Shown here piece by piece: positions 1 to 7,439 of a DNA stretch of 14,146 bases. The translations under genes and the position numbers were made by a program. Origin of the DNA: an uncultured Oscillospiraceae bacterium (GTDB taxonomy: Bacteria > Bacillota > Clostridia > Oscillospirales > Oscillospiraceae); contig CAAFMK010000076.1 of NCBI GenBank assembly GCA_900763995.1, positions 1-14,146 of the forward strand, given 5' to 3'. Numbering within the stretch: position 1 is the first letter of the stretch; every line of letters starts with the position of its first letter. The notes beneath the pieces were generated by a model. The model was not told the origin of the DNA, made no database searches, and saw only the letters and a list, made by a program, of their open reading frames with translations.

Positions 1-58
1 AAAGAGCTGTTTTGCTTGAAATTAGTGGGTTTTTTACAAAATCAGAGAAAAAAATTCC

Positions 59-87
59 TTGCATTTTATGTTAACAACCTTTATACT
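59..87 (+). promoter_or_regulatory. Candidate sigma-A promoter of mraZ
   Basis: TTGCAT (59-64) and TATACT (82-87) are separated by exactly 17 nt. The -10 matches 5 of 6 consensus bases and the -35 matches 3 of 6. The predicted transcript start, near base 94, would fall at the first GTGGAG repeat, so a repressor bound there would block initiation or early elongation. The assignment rests on consensus and position only. Confidence 0.55.
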
Positions 88-93
88 AAATTC

Positions 94-141
94 AAGTGGA
101 GTGAAGTGGAGCAAAATCCCCAAAAATGGAGCAGAGGTGGG
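94..141 (+). promoter_or_regulatory. Putative MraZ operator: 10-bp-phased direct repeats
   Basis: AAGTGGAG occurs at 94-101 and again at 104-111, and AAATGGAG at 124-131, all in one 10-bp register. The slot between them (114-121) reads AAATCCCC, and the next slot (134-141) reads GAGGTGGG, a degenerate copy. MraZ proteins are known to bind several short direct repeats about one helical turn apart just upstream of their own gene. Position, spacing and the adjacent mraZ make an autoregulatory operator likely. The last degenerate slot approaches the mraZ ribosome binding site, so it may not be part of the operator. Confidence 0.65.
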
Positions 142-155
142 GGAGAGGTGAAAAC

Positions 156-569
156 ATGACCGGCACATATGAGCACAGTATTGACACCAAGGGCCGGCTG
201 TTTATTCCCGCCAAACTGCGAGAAGAATTGGGGGTCAGTTTCTATCTGGCCATGGGCGTGGATGCCTGTCTGGCGATTTATCCCCAAAGCACATGGGATC
301 GCTTCACCCAAAAGTTTGCATCTCTCCCCATGAGTCAATCCAAAGCCATGCGCCCTTTGTTCGCAAACGCCGCCAAGTGTGAGCTGGACAGTCAGGGGCG
401 TATTGTTATTCCACAAAAGCTGCGCCGATATGCCGGCCTTGAAAAGGATGTGGTGATCATCGGGGTGCATGACCGGGCTGAGATCTGGTCATCTGCGGCC
501 TGGAGCGAGCAGGAGGAAGAGATGACACCAGAAAAAATGGCCGCCTGTATGGCTGAGTTGGGGTTCTGA
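156..569 (+). CDS. mraZ: Transcriptional regulator MraZ
   Basis: MraZ is a DNA-binding regulator of the dcw operon with a duplicated AbrB-like swapped-hairpin fold. The 137-residue protein shows both family repeats: IDTKGRLFIPAKLR near residues 9-22 and LDSQGRIVIPQKLR near 77-90, each with the D-x-x-G-R core. The length is typical. I chose ATG 156 over the in-frame ATG at 126 because MTGTYEHSIDTKGR lines up with the usual family N-terminus, and a purine-rich site (GGGAGAGG, 141-148) lies 7 nt upstream. ATG 126 would overlap the repeat array and add ten residues without family support. mraZ is the first gene of the cluster and is probably autorepressed through the repeats at 94-141. Its stop is one base from the rsmH start. 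Confidence 0.96.
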   Translation: MTGTYEHSIDTKGRLFIPAKLREELGVSFYLAMGVDACLAIYPQSTWDRFTQKFASLPMSQSKAMRPLFANAAKCELDSQGRIVIPQKLRRYAGLEKDVVIIGVHDRAEIWSSAAWSEQEEEMTPEKMAACMAELGF

Positions 570-570
570 T

Positions 571-1512
571 ATGGAAGAGCAATTTACCCACTGTCCCGTG
601 CTGCTCCATGAGTGCATTGACGGGTTGAACATTCGTCCAGATGGGATCTATCTGGATGGTACGCTGGGCCGTGCCGGACACAGTCGAGAGATCGCACAGC
701 GGCTGGATACAGGTCGCCTGATCTGTGTGGATCGGGATATGGCCGCCCTTTATGCCGCACAGCAGCGGCTGGCCCCCTGGATGGATCGGGTGACACTGGT
801 TCACAGCAATTTTGACCGGGTGGATGAGATTTTGGACGAGCTTGGTCTGCCTGGGGCAGATGGTATGCTCTTTGATCTGGGGGTCTCCTCCCCCCAGCTG
901 GATGACAGGGCGCGGGGCTTTTCCTATATGACGGATGCCCCTTTGGATATGCGAATGGATCGCAGCGAAAGACTGACGGCGGGGGATGTGGTCAACACCT
1001 GGCCTAAGGAGGAGCTGAAGCGTATCCTGTTCCAGTACGGGGAGGAGCGCTACGCCCCACAGATTGCCAGTGCCATCGTCCGTCGGCGGGAGGAGCGGCC
1101 GATCCAGACCACCCTGGAGCTGGTGGATGTGATCAAGGGGGCCATGCCAGCCAGAGCGCTTAAGGAGAAACAGCACCCGGCAAAGCGCACCTTTCAGGCC
1201 ATTCGGATTGCGGTCAATGATGAGCTCTCCTGTGTGGAGCGGATGATCCTTCAGGCGGTGCCAAGGCTGAACCCAGGCGGCCGTCTGGCCATTATCACCT
1301 TCCATTCCCTGGAAGACCGCATCGTCAAAACAGGATTTGCCCAGTTTGCCAAGGGATGTACCTGTCCCCCTGATTTCCCGGTGTGTGTATGTGGAAAAAC
1401 CCCCGCCGTCAAGCTGGTGAACAAAAAGCCAATTTTGCCCTCCGATACAGAGTTGGAGGAGAACCCACGCGCCCGCAGTGCCAAGCTGCGTATCGCAGAG
1501 AAGTGGAAGTGA
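571..1512 (+). CDS. rsmH: 16S rRNA (cytosine(1402)-N(4))-methyltransferase RsmH
   Basis: RsmH (MraW) transfers a methyl group from S-adenosylmethionine to N4 of C1402 of 16S rRNA in the decoding centre, in the cytoplasm. The 313-residue product has the family features in order: HCPVLLHECIDGL at 7-19, the SAM-binding loop YLDGTLGRAGHS at 27-38, the acidic ICVDRD at 51-56, and FDLGVSSPQLDDRARGFS at 101-118 followed by APLDMRMD. Later come KRTFQAIRIAVNDEL, the ITFHSLEDRIVK block and a C-terminal NPRARSAKLR. The length is normal for the family. It starts one base after the mraZ stop with only a weak ribosome binding site (GGGG at 560-563), which suggests translational coupling to mraZ. Confidence 0.97.
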   Translation: MEEQFTHCPVLLHECIDGLNIRPDGIYLDGTLGRAGHSREIAQRLDTGRLICVDRDMAALYAAQQRLAPWMDRVTLVHSNFDRVDEILDELGLPGADGMLFDLGVSSPQLDDRARGFSYMTDAPLDMRMDRSERLTAGDVVNTWPKEELKRILFQYGEERYAPQIASAIVRRREERPIQTTLELVDVIKGAMPARALKEKQHPAKRTFQAIRIAVNDELSCVERMILQAVPRLNPGGRLAIITFHSLEDRIVKTGFAQFAKGCTCPPDFPVCVCGKTPAVKLVNKKPILPSDTELEENPRARSAKLRIAEKWK

Positions 1513-1583
1513 ACTGATATACTGCCCCACAGTGTGGAAGTTTCTGTGGAGCCTGTCTGACAAAGGATAAGGAGTTGAGTGTC

Positions 1584-2147
1584 GTGGCTTCCCATCGCCG
1601 CCGTACGACAAACGAATATAAGACATACGGCAGTGTGGCCTATGCCCCCTCTTATGGTGGGGCAGGTGTGCGCGTACCTCAGGGCCATGAGGCCCCCCAG
1701 ACAGTACCCCGTCCTAAACAGCGGGAACAGGTGCGCAAACGCACACTGGTTCGCACCAGAGTTCAGGTGCGGCCAGCTGGCCATATCGCCCCTTTTGCTG
1801 TGGTAGGCTTTTTGGCCGTTGCCATGTTTGCAGTCATGCTGGTGATGAGCTATGCCCAGCTGGCTGTGGCCAATGACCAGGCGGTTGCCCTGAGACGACA
1901 GCTTCAAACACTGGAATCTGAAAACGCCATTTTGACGGCCCAGTATGAGCGTGTGTTTGACATGGAGAAGCTTCAGGCAGCTGTGGGGGGCAATATGATC
2001 CGTCCCACCGATGACCAGATTGTCTACATTGATCTGTCAGAGCCAGACAATGTCACTGTCTATGGGGAACAGGGTACCAGCGGCGTTGTGGGTGCTCTGG
2101 AGAGCGCAGGAGAAATCCTGGGCAGGATAGTAGAATATTTCCGCTGA
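1584..2147 (+). CDS. ftsL: FtsL-like cell division protein
   Basis: This is a bitopic membrane protein of the FtsL/DivIC type, which forms the FtsL-DivIC-DivIB complex that activates septal synthesis by FtsW and its partner PBP. The 187 residues comprise a basic, low-complexity cytoplasmic N-terminus (1-68, rich in R and K), one membrane segment (about 69-91, PFAVVGFLAVAMFAVMLVMS) and a heptad-like extracytoplasmic coiled coil (about 96-134, with LRRQLQTLESENAIL). A tail of about 50 residues has no recognised motif. The GTG at 1584 is preferred because AAGGAG (1569-1574) lies 9 nt upstream; the in-frame TTG at 1575 touches that site. Sequence alone separates FtsL from DivIC poorly, so the name rests on position after rsmH and before the PBP gene. 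The cytoplasmic part is long for FtsL. Confidence 0.8.
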   Translation: MASHRRRTTNEYKTYGSVAYAPSYGGAGVRVPQGHEAPQTVPRPKQREQVRKRTLVRTRVQVRPAGHIAPFAVVGFLAVAMFAVMLVMSYAQLAVANDQAVALRRQLQTLESENAILTAQYERVFDMEKLQAAVGGNMIRPTDDQIVYIDLSEPDNVTVYGEQGTSGVVGALESAGEILGRIVEYFR

Positions 2148-2181
2148 CCGGGCCATATAGATAGTCAGGAAAAGGGCCCGG
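2148..2181 (+). other. GC-rich hairpin directly after the ftsL stop
   Basis: CCGGGCC (2148-2154) pairs perfectly with GGCCCGG (2175-2181) around a 20-nt A-rich loop. No T tract follows, so this is not a standard intrinsic terminator by itself. It begins at the first base after the stop codon. It could protect the 3' end of an mraZ-rsmH-ftsL transcript or act together with the terminator at 2210-2277. Function is inferred. Confidence 0.45.
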
Positions 2182-2209
2182 AAGCCAAACGAAAGAGAGA
2201 AACAAGGGG

Positions 2210-2277
2210 CGCAAAAGTTCCTCTCTTGCTCCTTTTTCTTGGCATGACAGGAGCAAGAGAGGAGCTTTTGCGTTTTT
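2210..2277 (+). terminator. Strong intrinsic terminator or attenuator between ftsL and spoVD
   Basis: The left arm 2210-2232 and right arm 2250-2272 pair over 23 consecutive positions with a single G-T (G-U) wobble, around a 17-nt loop (2233-2249), and are followed by TTTTT (2273-2277). No T tract lies on the opposite-strand side, so it is directional for plus-strand transcription. It should stop or attenuate transcription from the mraZ promoter before the PBP gene. The 83 bp from there to the PBP start show no convincing sigma-A promoter, so partial readthrough or an unusual promoter is needed. Confidence 0.82.
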
Positions 2278-2360
2278 ATCCCATAGGAAAGGGGGGCCAT
2301 TTTTTGGGCCATAAGGATCGTTTTTATCAGCGTGGAGGAGTGGAGCGGAGCACCGAGGCC

Positions 2361-4763
2361 ATGACAGCCACCCGTGGAACCCATTCAAAACGGGCAATCT
2401 TTCGCCGCACAGTGTTTATGATGGTACTGTGCGGAATTGTAATGTTTATCCCATTGGGCCTGAAGCTGTGGGACATTGCCATTGTCCACCACGATGAGTA
2501 CCAGAAAAAAGCCAGCAATCAGCAGACCCTGGATCTGGCAGTGCCAGCCTCACGGGGGAATATATATGATCGAAATGGCAATGTTATGGCCATGTCAGCC
2601 ACAGTGTATAATCTGATCTTGTCTCCCAACGATCTGGAAAAAAGTGTTCCAAACAAGGACGAAAAGGGAAATGAAATCAGCGGGGAGACCCGTGCAGCCG
2701 CGGTGGAGGCCAAGCAAAAGAAGGTCAAGGAGGACATCATGGCCCTGGTGCCAGGGCTGGATGAGGAGCGGGTGGAAGCCCAGGTTCACGCCACAAAATA
2801 CTCCTACCGGGAGATCAAAACCAATATTGAGGAGGAGGAAGCCCAGGCCATTCGGGAGTACATTGTAGAGAATGAGACGGCCTCCTACCTCTATCTTATC
2901 GCTGGTACCAAGCGGTACTATCCCTACTCCGGTCTGGCGGCACAGGCCCTTGGTTTTGTCAATGCAGATGGGGGCGCCTATGGGATCGAGGCCATGTACA
3001 ACGATGTGCTGGAGGGGGTGCCAGGTCGTGTGGTCACCACCAAGACAGCCGGAGGCGTGGAGATGTTCAATACCTATTCAGAGTACATTGATGCGGAAAA
3101 CGGCTGTGACATTACACTGACCATTGATGCCACCATCCAAGCCTATTTGGAGAAGGGGATCGAGGAGGGGATCAAAGACTACGATGTGCAAAATGGTGCC
3201 TTTGGTATCGCCATGAATCCCCAGACCGGGGAGATCCTGGCCATCGCCAGCAGCCCGGACTTTGACCCCAACCGCTACTCAACCATTCTGGATGAGGTCC
3301 TCCAGCAGGATATGAAAGCTGAGTCAGAGAATATTTACCAGCAGCTCAAGGCCAACAACAAGGAAAATCTCACCGACGATGAGCTGCGGGCCAAGGCGGA
3401 GAGTCAGGCATATAACCATGCGGTGCTGTCCCAGTGGAGCAGTAAGGCGGTCAACCAGACCTATGAGCCAGGCTCTACCTTTAAGGCGATTGTGCTGTCC
3501 ATGGCACTGGAGGAGGGGCTGGTATCAGAAACTGATACCTTCCACTGTACCGGCTCTGCCATGGTGGCTGGCTATCCCAAGCCCATCCACTGCTCCAGAC
3601 GAACTGGACACGGCACACAGACTTTGGCGCAGGCAGTCCAAAACTCCTGCAACCCGGCGTTTATGGAAATTGGCAGACGGCTGGGCGTGGAGCGGTTTTA
3701 TGAATACTTTGATGCCTTTGGCTACACAGAGATGACCGGTGTAGACCTGCCTGGTGAGGAGAAGGGGATCCACTGGGGAAAGGATGTAATGACCGGGGTG
3801 GATCTGGCGGTAGGCTCCTTTGGACAGCGCTTTACCGTCACCCCCATCCAGCATATCGTGGGGTTTTCCGCAGTTATCAACGGCGGAAAGCTGATGCAGC
3901 CCTATATTGTGAAAAGCATCAAAAGTCAGGATGGAAATCTGATCCAGAACACAGAGCCCACTGTGGTGCGGCAGGTCATCAGCCAGCAGACCAGTCAGCG
4001 GGCGGTGGCTATTTTGGAAACAGTGGTCAACTCCCCCACAGGCTCCGGCAAAAATGCCTATCAGGCTGGATACCGAATTGGAGGAAAGACGGGCTCCTCA
4101 GAGACGGGGGACAAATCCCGCACCATCGTCTCCTTTGTGGGCTTTGCCCCGGCGGATAACCCCCAGCTGATCGTGCTGCTGGCCTTTGACAAGCCCCAGC
4201 AGAGCTCCCCTGGCAGCAACTGGTCTACCACTGGTGTATATATCAGTGGCGGTAATATGTCCGCCAAAACAGCTGGGCCCATGCTGGCAGATATGCTGGA
4301 CTATTTGGGGGTTGGAAAGGAATATAGTACAGAGGAGTCCCCTGCGGTGGATGTATCCACACCCCATGTGATTGGCCAGAAGGTTTCTGATGCGAAGGCG
4401 GTGATGGAGAAACGGAATCTAAGCTGCCGCATTGTAGGTGAGGGGGACACCGTCACCGGTCAGATTCCAGTGGCTGGAGCCAGTGTTCCAGGGGGCTCGA
4501 CAGTTATTTTGTACACTGGGGATCAGACCCCTGAGAAAACAGGGGTGGTGCCCAATGTGACAGGGATGAGCTTTGATGCGGCAAAGAGCAAGCTGGAAAG
4601 TGCTGGCTTCTTCCTGCGGGCCACAGGCATCTCCAACGAGAGTAAGGGATCGGCCACAGCAGATCGACAAAGTATCCCAGGCGGTGAGCAGGCTGCGATC
4701 GGCACAGTGGTAACAGTCCAGTTCTTCAATGTTGTGGAGGACGGCGCTGTCCATGTGGGATAG
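2361..4763 (+). CDS. spoVD: Class B penicillin-binding protein (SpoVD/FtsI type) with two PASTA domains
   Basis: This is the septal D,D-transpeptidase that cross-links peptidoglycan with an FtsW/SpoVE glycosyltransferase outside the membrane. The 800 residues run: short cytoplasmic tail; one membrane anchor (about 17-36); dimerisation domain beginning around ASRGNIYDRNG (63-73); transpeptidase domain with STFK (nucleophile Ser372), SCN (429-431) and KTGS (576-579); PASTA domain 1 (about 665-720); PASTA domain 2 (about 728-790). ATG 2361 is chosen because membrane-anchor spacing is normal from there and CGGAG (2346-2350) lies 10 nt upstream; the open frame back to 2226 runs through the terminator right arm and is not credible. 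A charged segment (about 308-350) before the STFK motif looks like an insertion. Only one class B PBP gene is present here, where Bacillus subtilis has pbpB and spoVD, so a vegetative FtsI/PBP2B role is as likely as a sporulation role. Confidence 0.93.
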   Translation: MTATRGTHSKRAIFRRTVFMMVLCGIVMFIPLGLKLWDIAIVHHDEYQKKASNQQTLDLAVPASRGNIYDRNGNVMAMSATVYNLILSPNDLEKSVPNKDEKGNEISGETRAAAVEAKQKKVKEDIMALVPGLDEERVEAQVHATKYSYREIKTNIEEEEAQAIREYIVENETASYLYLIAGTKRYYPYSGLAAQALGFVNADGGAYGIEAMYNDVLEGVPGRVVTTKTAGGVEMFNTYSEYIDAENGCDITLTIDATIQAYLEKGIEEGIKDYDVQNGAFGIAMNPQTGEILAIASSPDFDPNRYSTILDEVLQQDMKAESENIYQQLKANNKENLTDDELRAKAESQAYNHAVLSQWSSKAVNQTYEPGSTFKAIVLSMALEEGLVSETDTFHCTGSAMVAGYPKPIHCSRRTGHGTQTLAQAVQNSCNPAFMEIGRRLGVERFYEYFDAFGYTEMTGVDLPGEEKGIHWGKDVMTGVDLAVGSFGQRFTVTPIQHIVGFSAVINGGKLMQPYIVKSIKSQDGNLIQNTEPTVVRQVISQQTSQRAVAILETVVNSPTGSGKNAYQAGYRIGGKTGSSETGDKSRTIVSFVGFAPADNPQLIVLLAFDKPQQSSPGSNWSTTGVYISGGNMSAKTAGPMLADMLDYLGVGKEYSTEESPAVDVSTPHVIGQKVSDAKAVMEKRNLSCRIVGEGDTVTGQIPVAGASVPGGSTVILYTGDQTPEKTGVVPNVTGMSFDAAKSKLESAGFFLRATGISNESKGSATADRQSIPGGEQAAIGTVVTVQFFNVVEDGAVHVG

Positions 4764-4768
4764 TATAG

Positions 4769-4810
4769 CGGCCAGACCCACCGATATATGGAGTGGTGGC
4801 CGGTGCCACC
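4769..4810 (+). other. Alternative hairpins in the murE leader
   Basis: GGTGGC (4795-4800) pairs with GCCACC (4805-4810) across a CGGT tetraloop. The overlapping TGGCCG (4797-4802) can instead pair with CGGCCA (4769-4774). The two six-base stems are mutually exclusive. There is no T tract, so termination is not indicated. The gap between the PBP gene and murE (98 bp) holds nothing else recognisable apart from the murE ribosome binding site. Confidence 0.3.
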
Positions 4811-4861
4811 CAATGAGCGAAGCTTATAGAGAATGAAACCCACCCTATGAGGGGTGACATT

Positions 4862-6352
4862 ATGAAGCTGCGCGACCTTTTGGCCGGCGTCTCTCTGATG
4901 GATGGAGAGGCTGATTTAGAGATGGAAATCTCATCCATCTCCTATGACACCAGAACCCTAAAGCCTGGGGCACTGTTTATTGCGGTGCTGGGGGATAAAA
5001 CGGATGGGCACAACTATATCCAAGCTGCCATTGACAAGGGGGCTGTGGCTGTTGTTTGTACCAAAAAGCCACAGCTGCCCGGCCCATGGCTGGTGGTGGA
5101 GGACTCCAGACTGGCACTGGCCCTGATCTCTGCCAACTGGTTTGGCCGACCGGGGGATCAAATGACCCTGGTGGCCGTCACTGGAACCAATGGAAAGACC
5201 ACCACCACCAGTCTGATCAAAGAACTGCTGGAGCGGGTACTCCATGTCAAGGTTGGGCTGGTGGGCACCAATCGCAATATGATTGCCCAGCAGGAGCTGC
5301 CCGCCTACCACACCACACCAGAGAGCTATGAGCTACAGGCGCTGCTGTCTCAGATGGCGGCGGAGGGCTGTGAGTATGTGGTGATGGAGGCATCCTCCCA
5401 CGCACTGGTACAGCACCGGACAGCGGGGCTGCAATTTGCTGTGGGGGTGTTCACCAACCTGACCCAGGATCACCTGGACTACCACCACACCATGGAGGAG
5501 TACCGCAGAGCAAAGGGACTACTGTTTCAACAGTGCGACACAGCGGTGATCAATCTGGATGATGAGGCTGGCCGCTGGTACCTGCGGCATCTGCCCTGTC
5601 CCGGATTTACTTACTCAGAAAATCAGACAAAAGCGGATCTGTGCGCCCAAAATATTCGCCTTTCCTCCACCCATGTGGAATTTGAGGCGCTGACCATTGG
5701 CTGCATCACCCGGATCCATCTGCCCATCCCCGGCGGGTTTTCTATCTATAATGCCCTGGCGGCGCTGTCTGCCGGGCTGTCTCTGGGACTTAGTCTAAAG
5801 GATATGGCCAGAGCCATGCCAGCGGTCAAGGGTGTGAAAGGCAGGGTGGAGGTGGTGCCAGTACCAAGGGCCTTCACCGTCCTCATTGACTACGCCCACA
5901 CCCCCAACGCCCTGGAAAATATTCTGATGACTGCCCGTGATTTCACCGCCGGACGGCTGATCTGTCTCTTTGGCTGTGGGGGCGACCGGGATAAAACTAA
6001 GCGCCCGATTATGGGGACAGTGGTGCAGGATCTGGCGGATCTGGCGGTGGTCACCTCAGATAATCCCAGAAGCGAGCAGCCGGAGGCCATCATCGCTGAT
6101 GTTTTGTCTGGGATGGACCCGGCAGCGGGTCAGATCCATGTGGAGACAGACCGGAGAAAGGCCATTGAGTGGGCACTGTCCCAGGGACAGCCCGGGGATG
6201 TGATCGTACTGGCCGGCAAGGGCCACGAGACCTATCAGGAGATCAACCATGTGCAATACCCCCTGGATGAGCGGGAGGTGGTGGCAAGCTGGTTCCAAAA
6301 TTTTGGCAGACGGCTGGAACGGACTGGAAAAGTATCAGCGGATGTAGTATAA
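4862..6352 (+). CDS. murE: UDP-MurNAc-L-Ala-D-Glu:meso-diaminopimelate ligase MurE
   Basis: This cytoplasmic ATP-dependent Mur ligase adds the third residue of the stem peptide. In 496 residues it shows the P-loop TGTNGKTT (107-114), TTPES (151-155), the SSHAL block (178-182), NLTQDHLDYH (199-208), the lysine expected to be carbamylated (Lys218 in YRRAKGLLF), the IDYAHTPNALE hinge (342-352), FGCGGDRD (370-377) and DNPR at 400-403. DNPR is the motif linked to meso-diaminopimelate specificity; lysine-adding MurE enzymes carry a different residue pattern there. ATG 4862 is preferred over ATG 4847 because AGGGG (4850-4854) sits 7 nt upstream and MKLRDLL is the usual family start. murF, often the next gene in dcw clusters, is absent. 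Confidence 0.97.
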   Translation: MKLRDLLAGVSLMDGEADLEMEISSISYDTRTLKPGALFIAVLGDKTDGHNYIQAAIDKGAVAVVCTKKPQLPGPWLVVEDSRLALALISANWFGRPGDQMTLVAVTGTNGKTTTTSLIKELLERVLHVKVGLVGTNRNMIAQQELPAYHTTPESYELQALLSQMAAEGCEYVVMEASSHALVQHRTAGLQFAVGVFTNLTQDHLDYHHTMEEYRRAKGLLFQQCDTAVINLDDEAGRWYLRHLPCPGFTYSENQTKADLCAQNIRLSSTHVEFEALTIGCITRIHLPIPGGFSIYNALAALSAGLSLGLSLKDMARAMPAVKGVKGRVEVVPVPRAFTVLIDYAHTPNALENILMTARDFTAGRLICLFGCGGDRDKTKRPIMGTVVQDLADLAVVTSDNPRSEQPEAIIADVLSGMDPAAGQIHVETDRRKAIEWALSQGQPGDVIVLAGKGHETYQEINHVQYPLDEREVVASWFQNFGRRLERTGKVSADVV

Positions 6353-6413
6353 TCATGTGCTAACTTTTGGGCCTAAAAGGGCCGATGCTTCAAAAGAGAA
6401 AGAGGTTTTAACC

Positions 6414-7406
6414 ATGACATTGACATTTATCCTCAGCTTTATCCTGGCCTTTGGTGTGGCTGCCATTGTGGGACAAATGCTGATCCCACTGCTGCACCGG
6501 CTGAAGGCGGGGCAGTGTATTCGGGAAGATGGGCCTACCTGGCATATGTCAAAGCAGGGCACCCCCACCATGGGTGGACTGATGTTCATTGTAGCCATTG
6601 GGGCTGCGGTAGTCATCTCGGGCTGGGAGCAGATCCAGAAGGGAAATTGGAACCATGTGTATGTGTTCCTCTTTGCTCTGGTATTTGGTGTCATTGGAAT
6701 GGTAGATGATTTTCAAAAGCTGCGCCACCACGCCAATGAGGGCTTGACTGCGCCCCAGAAATTTCTTCTTCAGCTCGCAGCGGCTATTGTCTTTACTATT
6801 TTGATGCGGAGGGACGGCTATTTGACCCCCAACCTGTTCATCCCCTTCTTTGATGTGGCCATTCCCATGCCCTGGGTGCTGTATATGATCTTTGCCGCCT
6901 TTGTGATGGTGGGGACGGTCAATGCGGTGAATCTGACAGATGGTGTAGATGGTCTGGCCACTGGCGTGACCATCCCGGTGGCACTATTTTATATGGTGGT
7001 ATCCGCCTGGTTTGGTCGGATAGATCTGGCCATTTTGTCCGCTGCGGTGGCGGGTGGACTCTCAGCCTTCCTGATCTATAACTTTCACCCCGCCAAGGTG
7101 TTTATGGGGGATACCGGATCACTGTTTTTGGGGGGGATCGTGTGTGGCATAGCCTTTGCGCTGGACATTCCCATGGTGATCCCCATCATCGGACTGGTCT
7201 ATGTGGCCGAGGTGGTATCAGACATCATTCAGGTGGTCTACTTTAAAAAGACCGGCGGGAAGCGCTTTTTCCGTATGGCCCCCCTGCACCACCATTTGGA
7301 GCTGGGTGGCTGGAGTGAGACAAAGCTGTTTTGTGTATTTTCCGGACTGACCTTGGCACTGTGCTGTCTGGCCTTCTGGGGTGTGATGGATCGCTACCCC
7401 GTGTAA
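6414..7406 (+). CDS. mraY: Phospho-N-acetylmuramoyl-pentapeptide-transferase MraY
   Basis: This integral membrane enzyme transfers phospho-MurNAc-pentapeptide to undecaprenyl phosphate, giving lipid I at the inner membrane face. The 330-residue protein is strongly hydrophobic (about ten membrane segments expected for the family) and has GPTWHMSKQGTPTMGG (40-55), the catalytic acidic pair in VDDFQK (Asp98-Asp99), NAVNLTDGVDGLA (170-182), FMGDTGSLFLG (230-240) and the histidine triad in APLHHHLELGG (His292-294). ATG 6414 is chosen because AGAGG (6401-6405) lies 8 nt upstream and the usual short N-terminus results. A GTG at 6357 would add 19 hydrophilic residues without an evident ribosome binding site. 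murD, commonly found between mraY and ftsW, is missing. Confidence 0.97.
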   Translation: MTLTFILSFILAFGVAAIVGQMLIPLLHRLKAGQCIREDGPTWHMSKQGTPTMGGLMFIVAIGAAVVISGWEQIQKGNWNHVYVFLFALVFGVIGMVDDFQKLRHHANEGLTAPQKFLLQLAAAIVFTILMRRDGYLTPNLFIPFFDVAIPMPWVLYMIFAAFVMVGTVNAVNLTDGVDGLATGVTIPVALFYMVVSAWFGRIDLAILSAAVAGGLSAFLIYNFHPAKVFMGDTGSLFLGGIVCGIAFALDIPMVIPIIGLVYVAEVVSDIIQVVYFKKTGGKRFFRMAPLHHHLELGGWSETKLFCVFSGLTLALCCLAFWGVMDRYPV

Positions 7407-7439
7407 GCTGGAGAACACAGATAGAGCCAGAGGTTCGCT

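Noticed and set aside
1503..1551. GTGGAA/GTGGAG motifs around the rsmH-ftsL junction as further MraZ sites
   Set aside because: Spacing is irregular, one copy is inside the rsmH reading frame, and such G-rich hexamers are frequent on this strand.
457..1626. Long minus-strand open frame opposite rsmH
   Set aside because: It is antisense to a well-conserved gene, shows no recognisable protein features and follows from the codon bias of rsmH.
2150..2313. GGGCCATA direct repeats (2150-2157 and 2306-2313) around the hairpin region, suggesting a small mobile element with target duplication
   Set aside because: The inverted arms are not at the ends of the interval, GGGCCAT also recurs at 2294-2300, and no element-like terminal repeats are seen. 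A terminator explains the hairpin.
2226..2360. Longer open frame extending the class B PBP upstream by 45 residues
   Set aside because: It would begin at a TTG within the terminator left arm, has no ribosome binding site and shifts the membrane anchor away from the N-terminus.
2273..2360. Sigma-E-like -10 (CATAAGGA) that could drive spoVD in sporulation
   Set aside because: The match is partial and there is no acceptable -35 element at the right distance.
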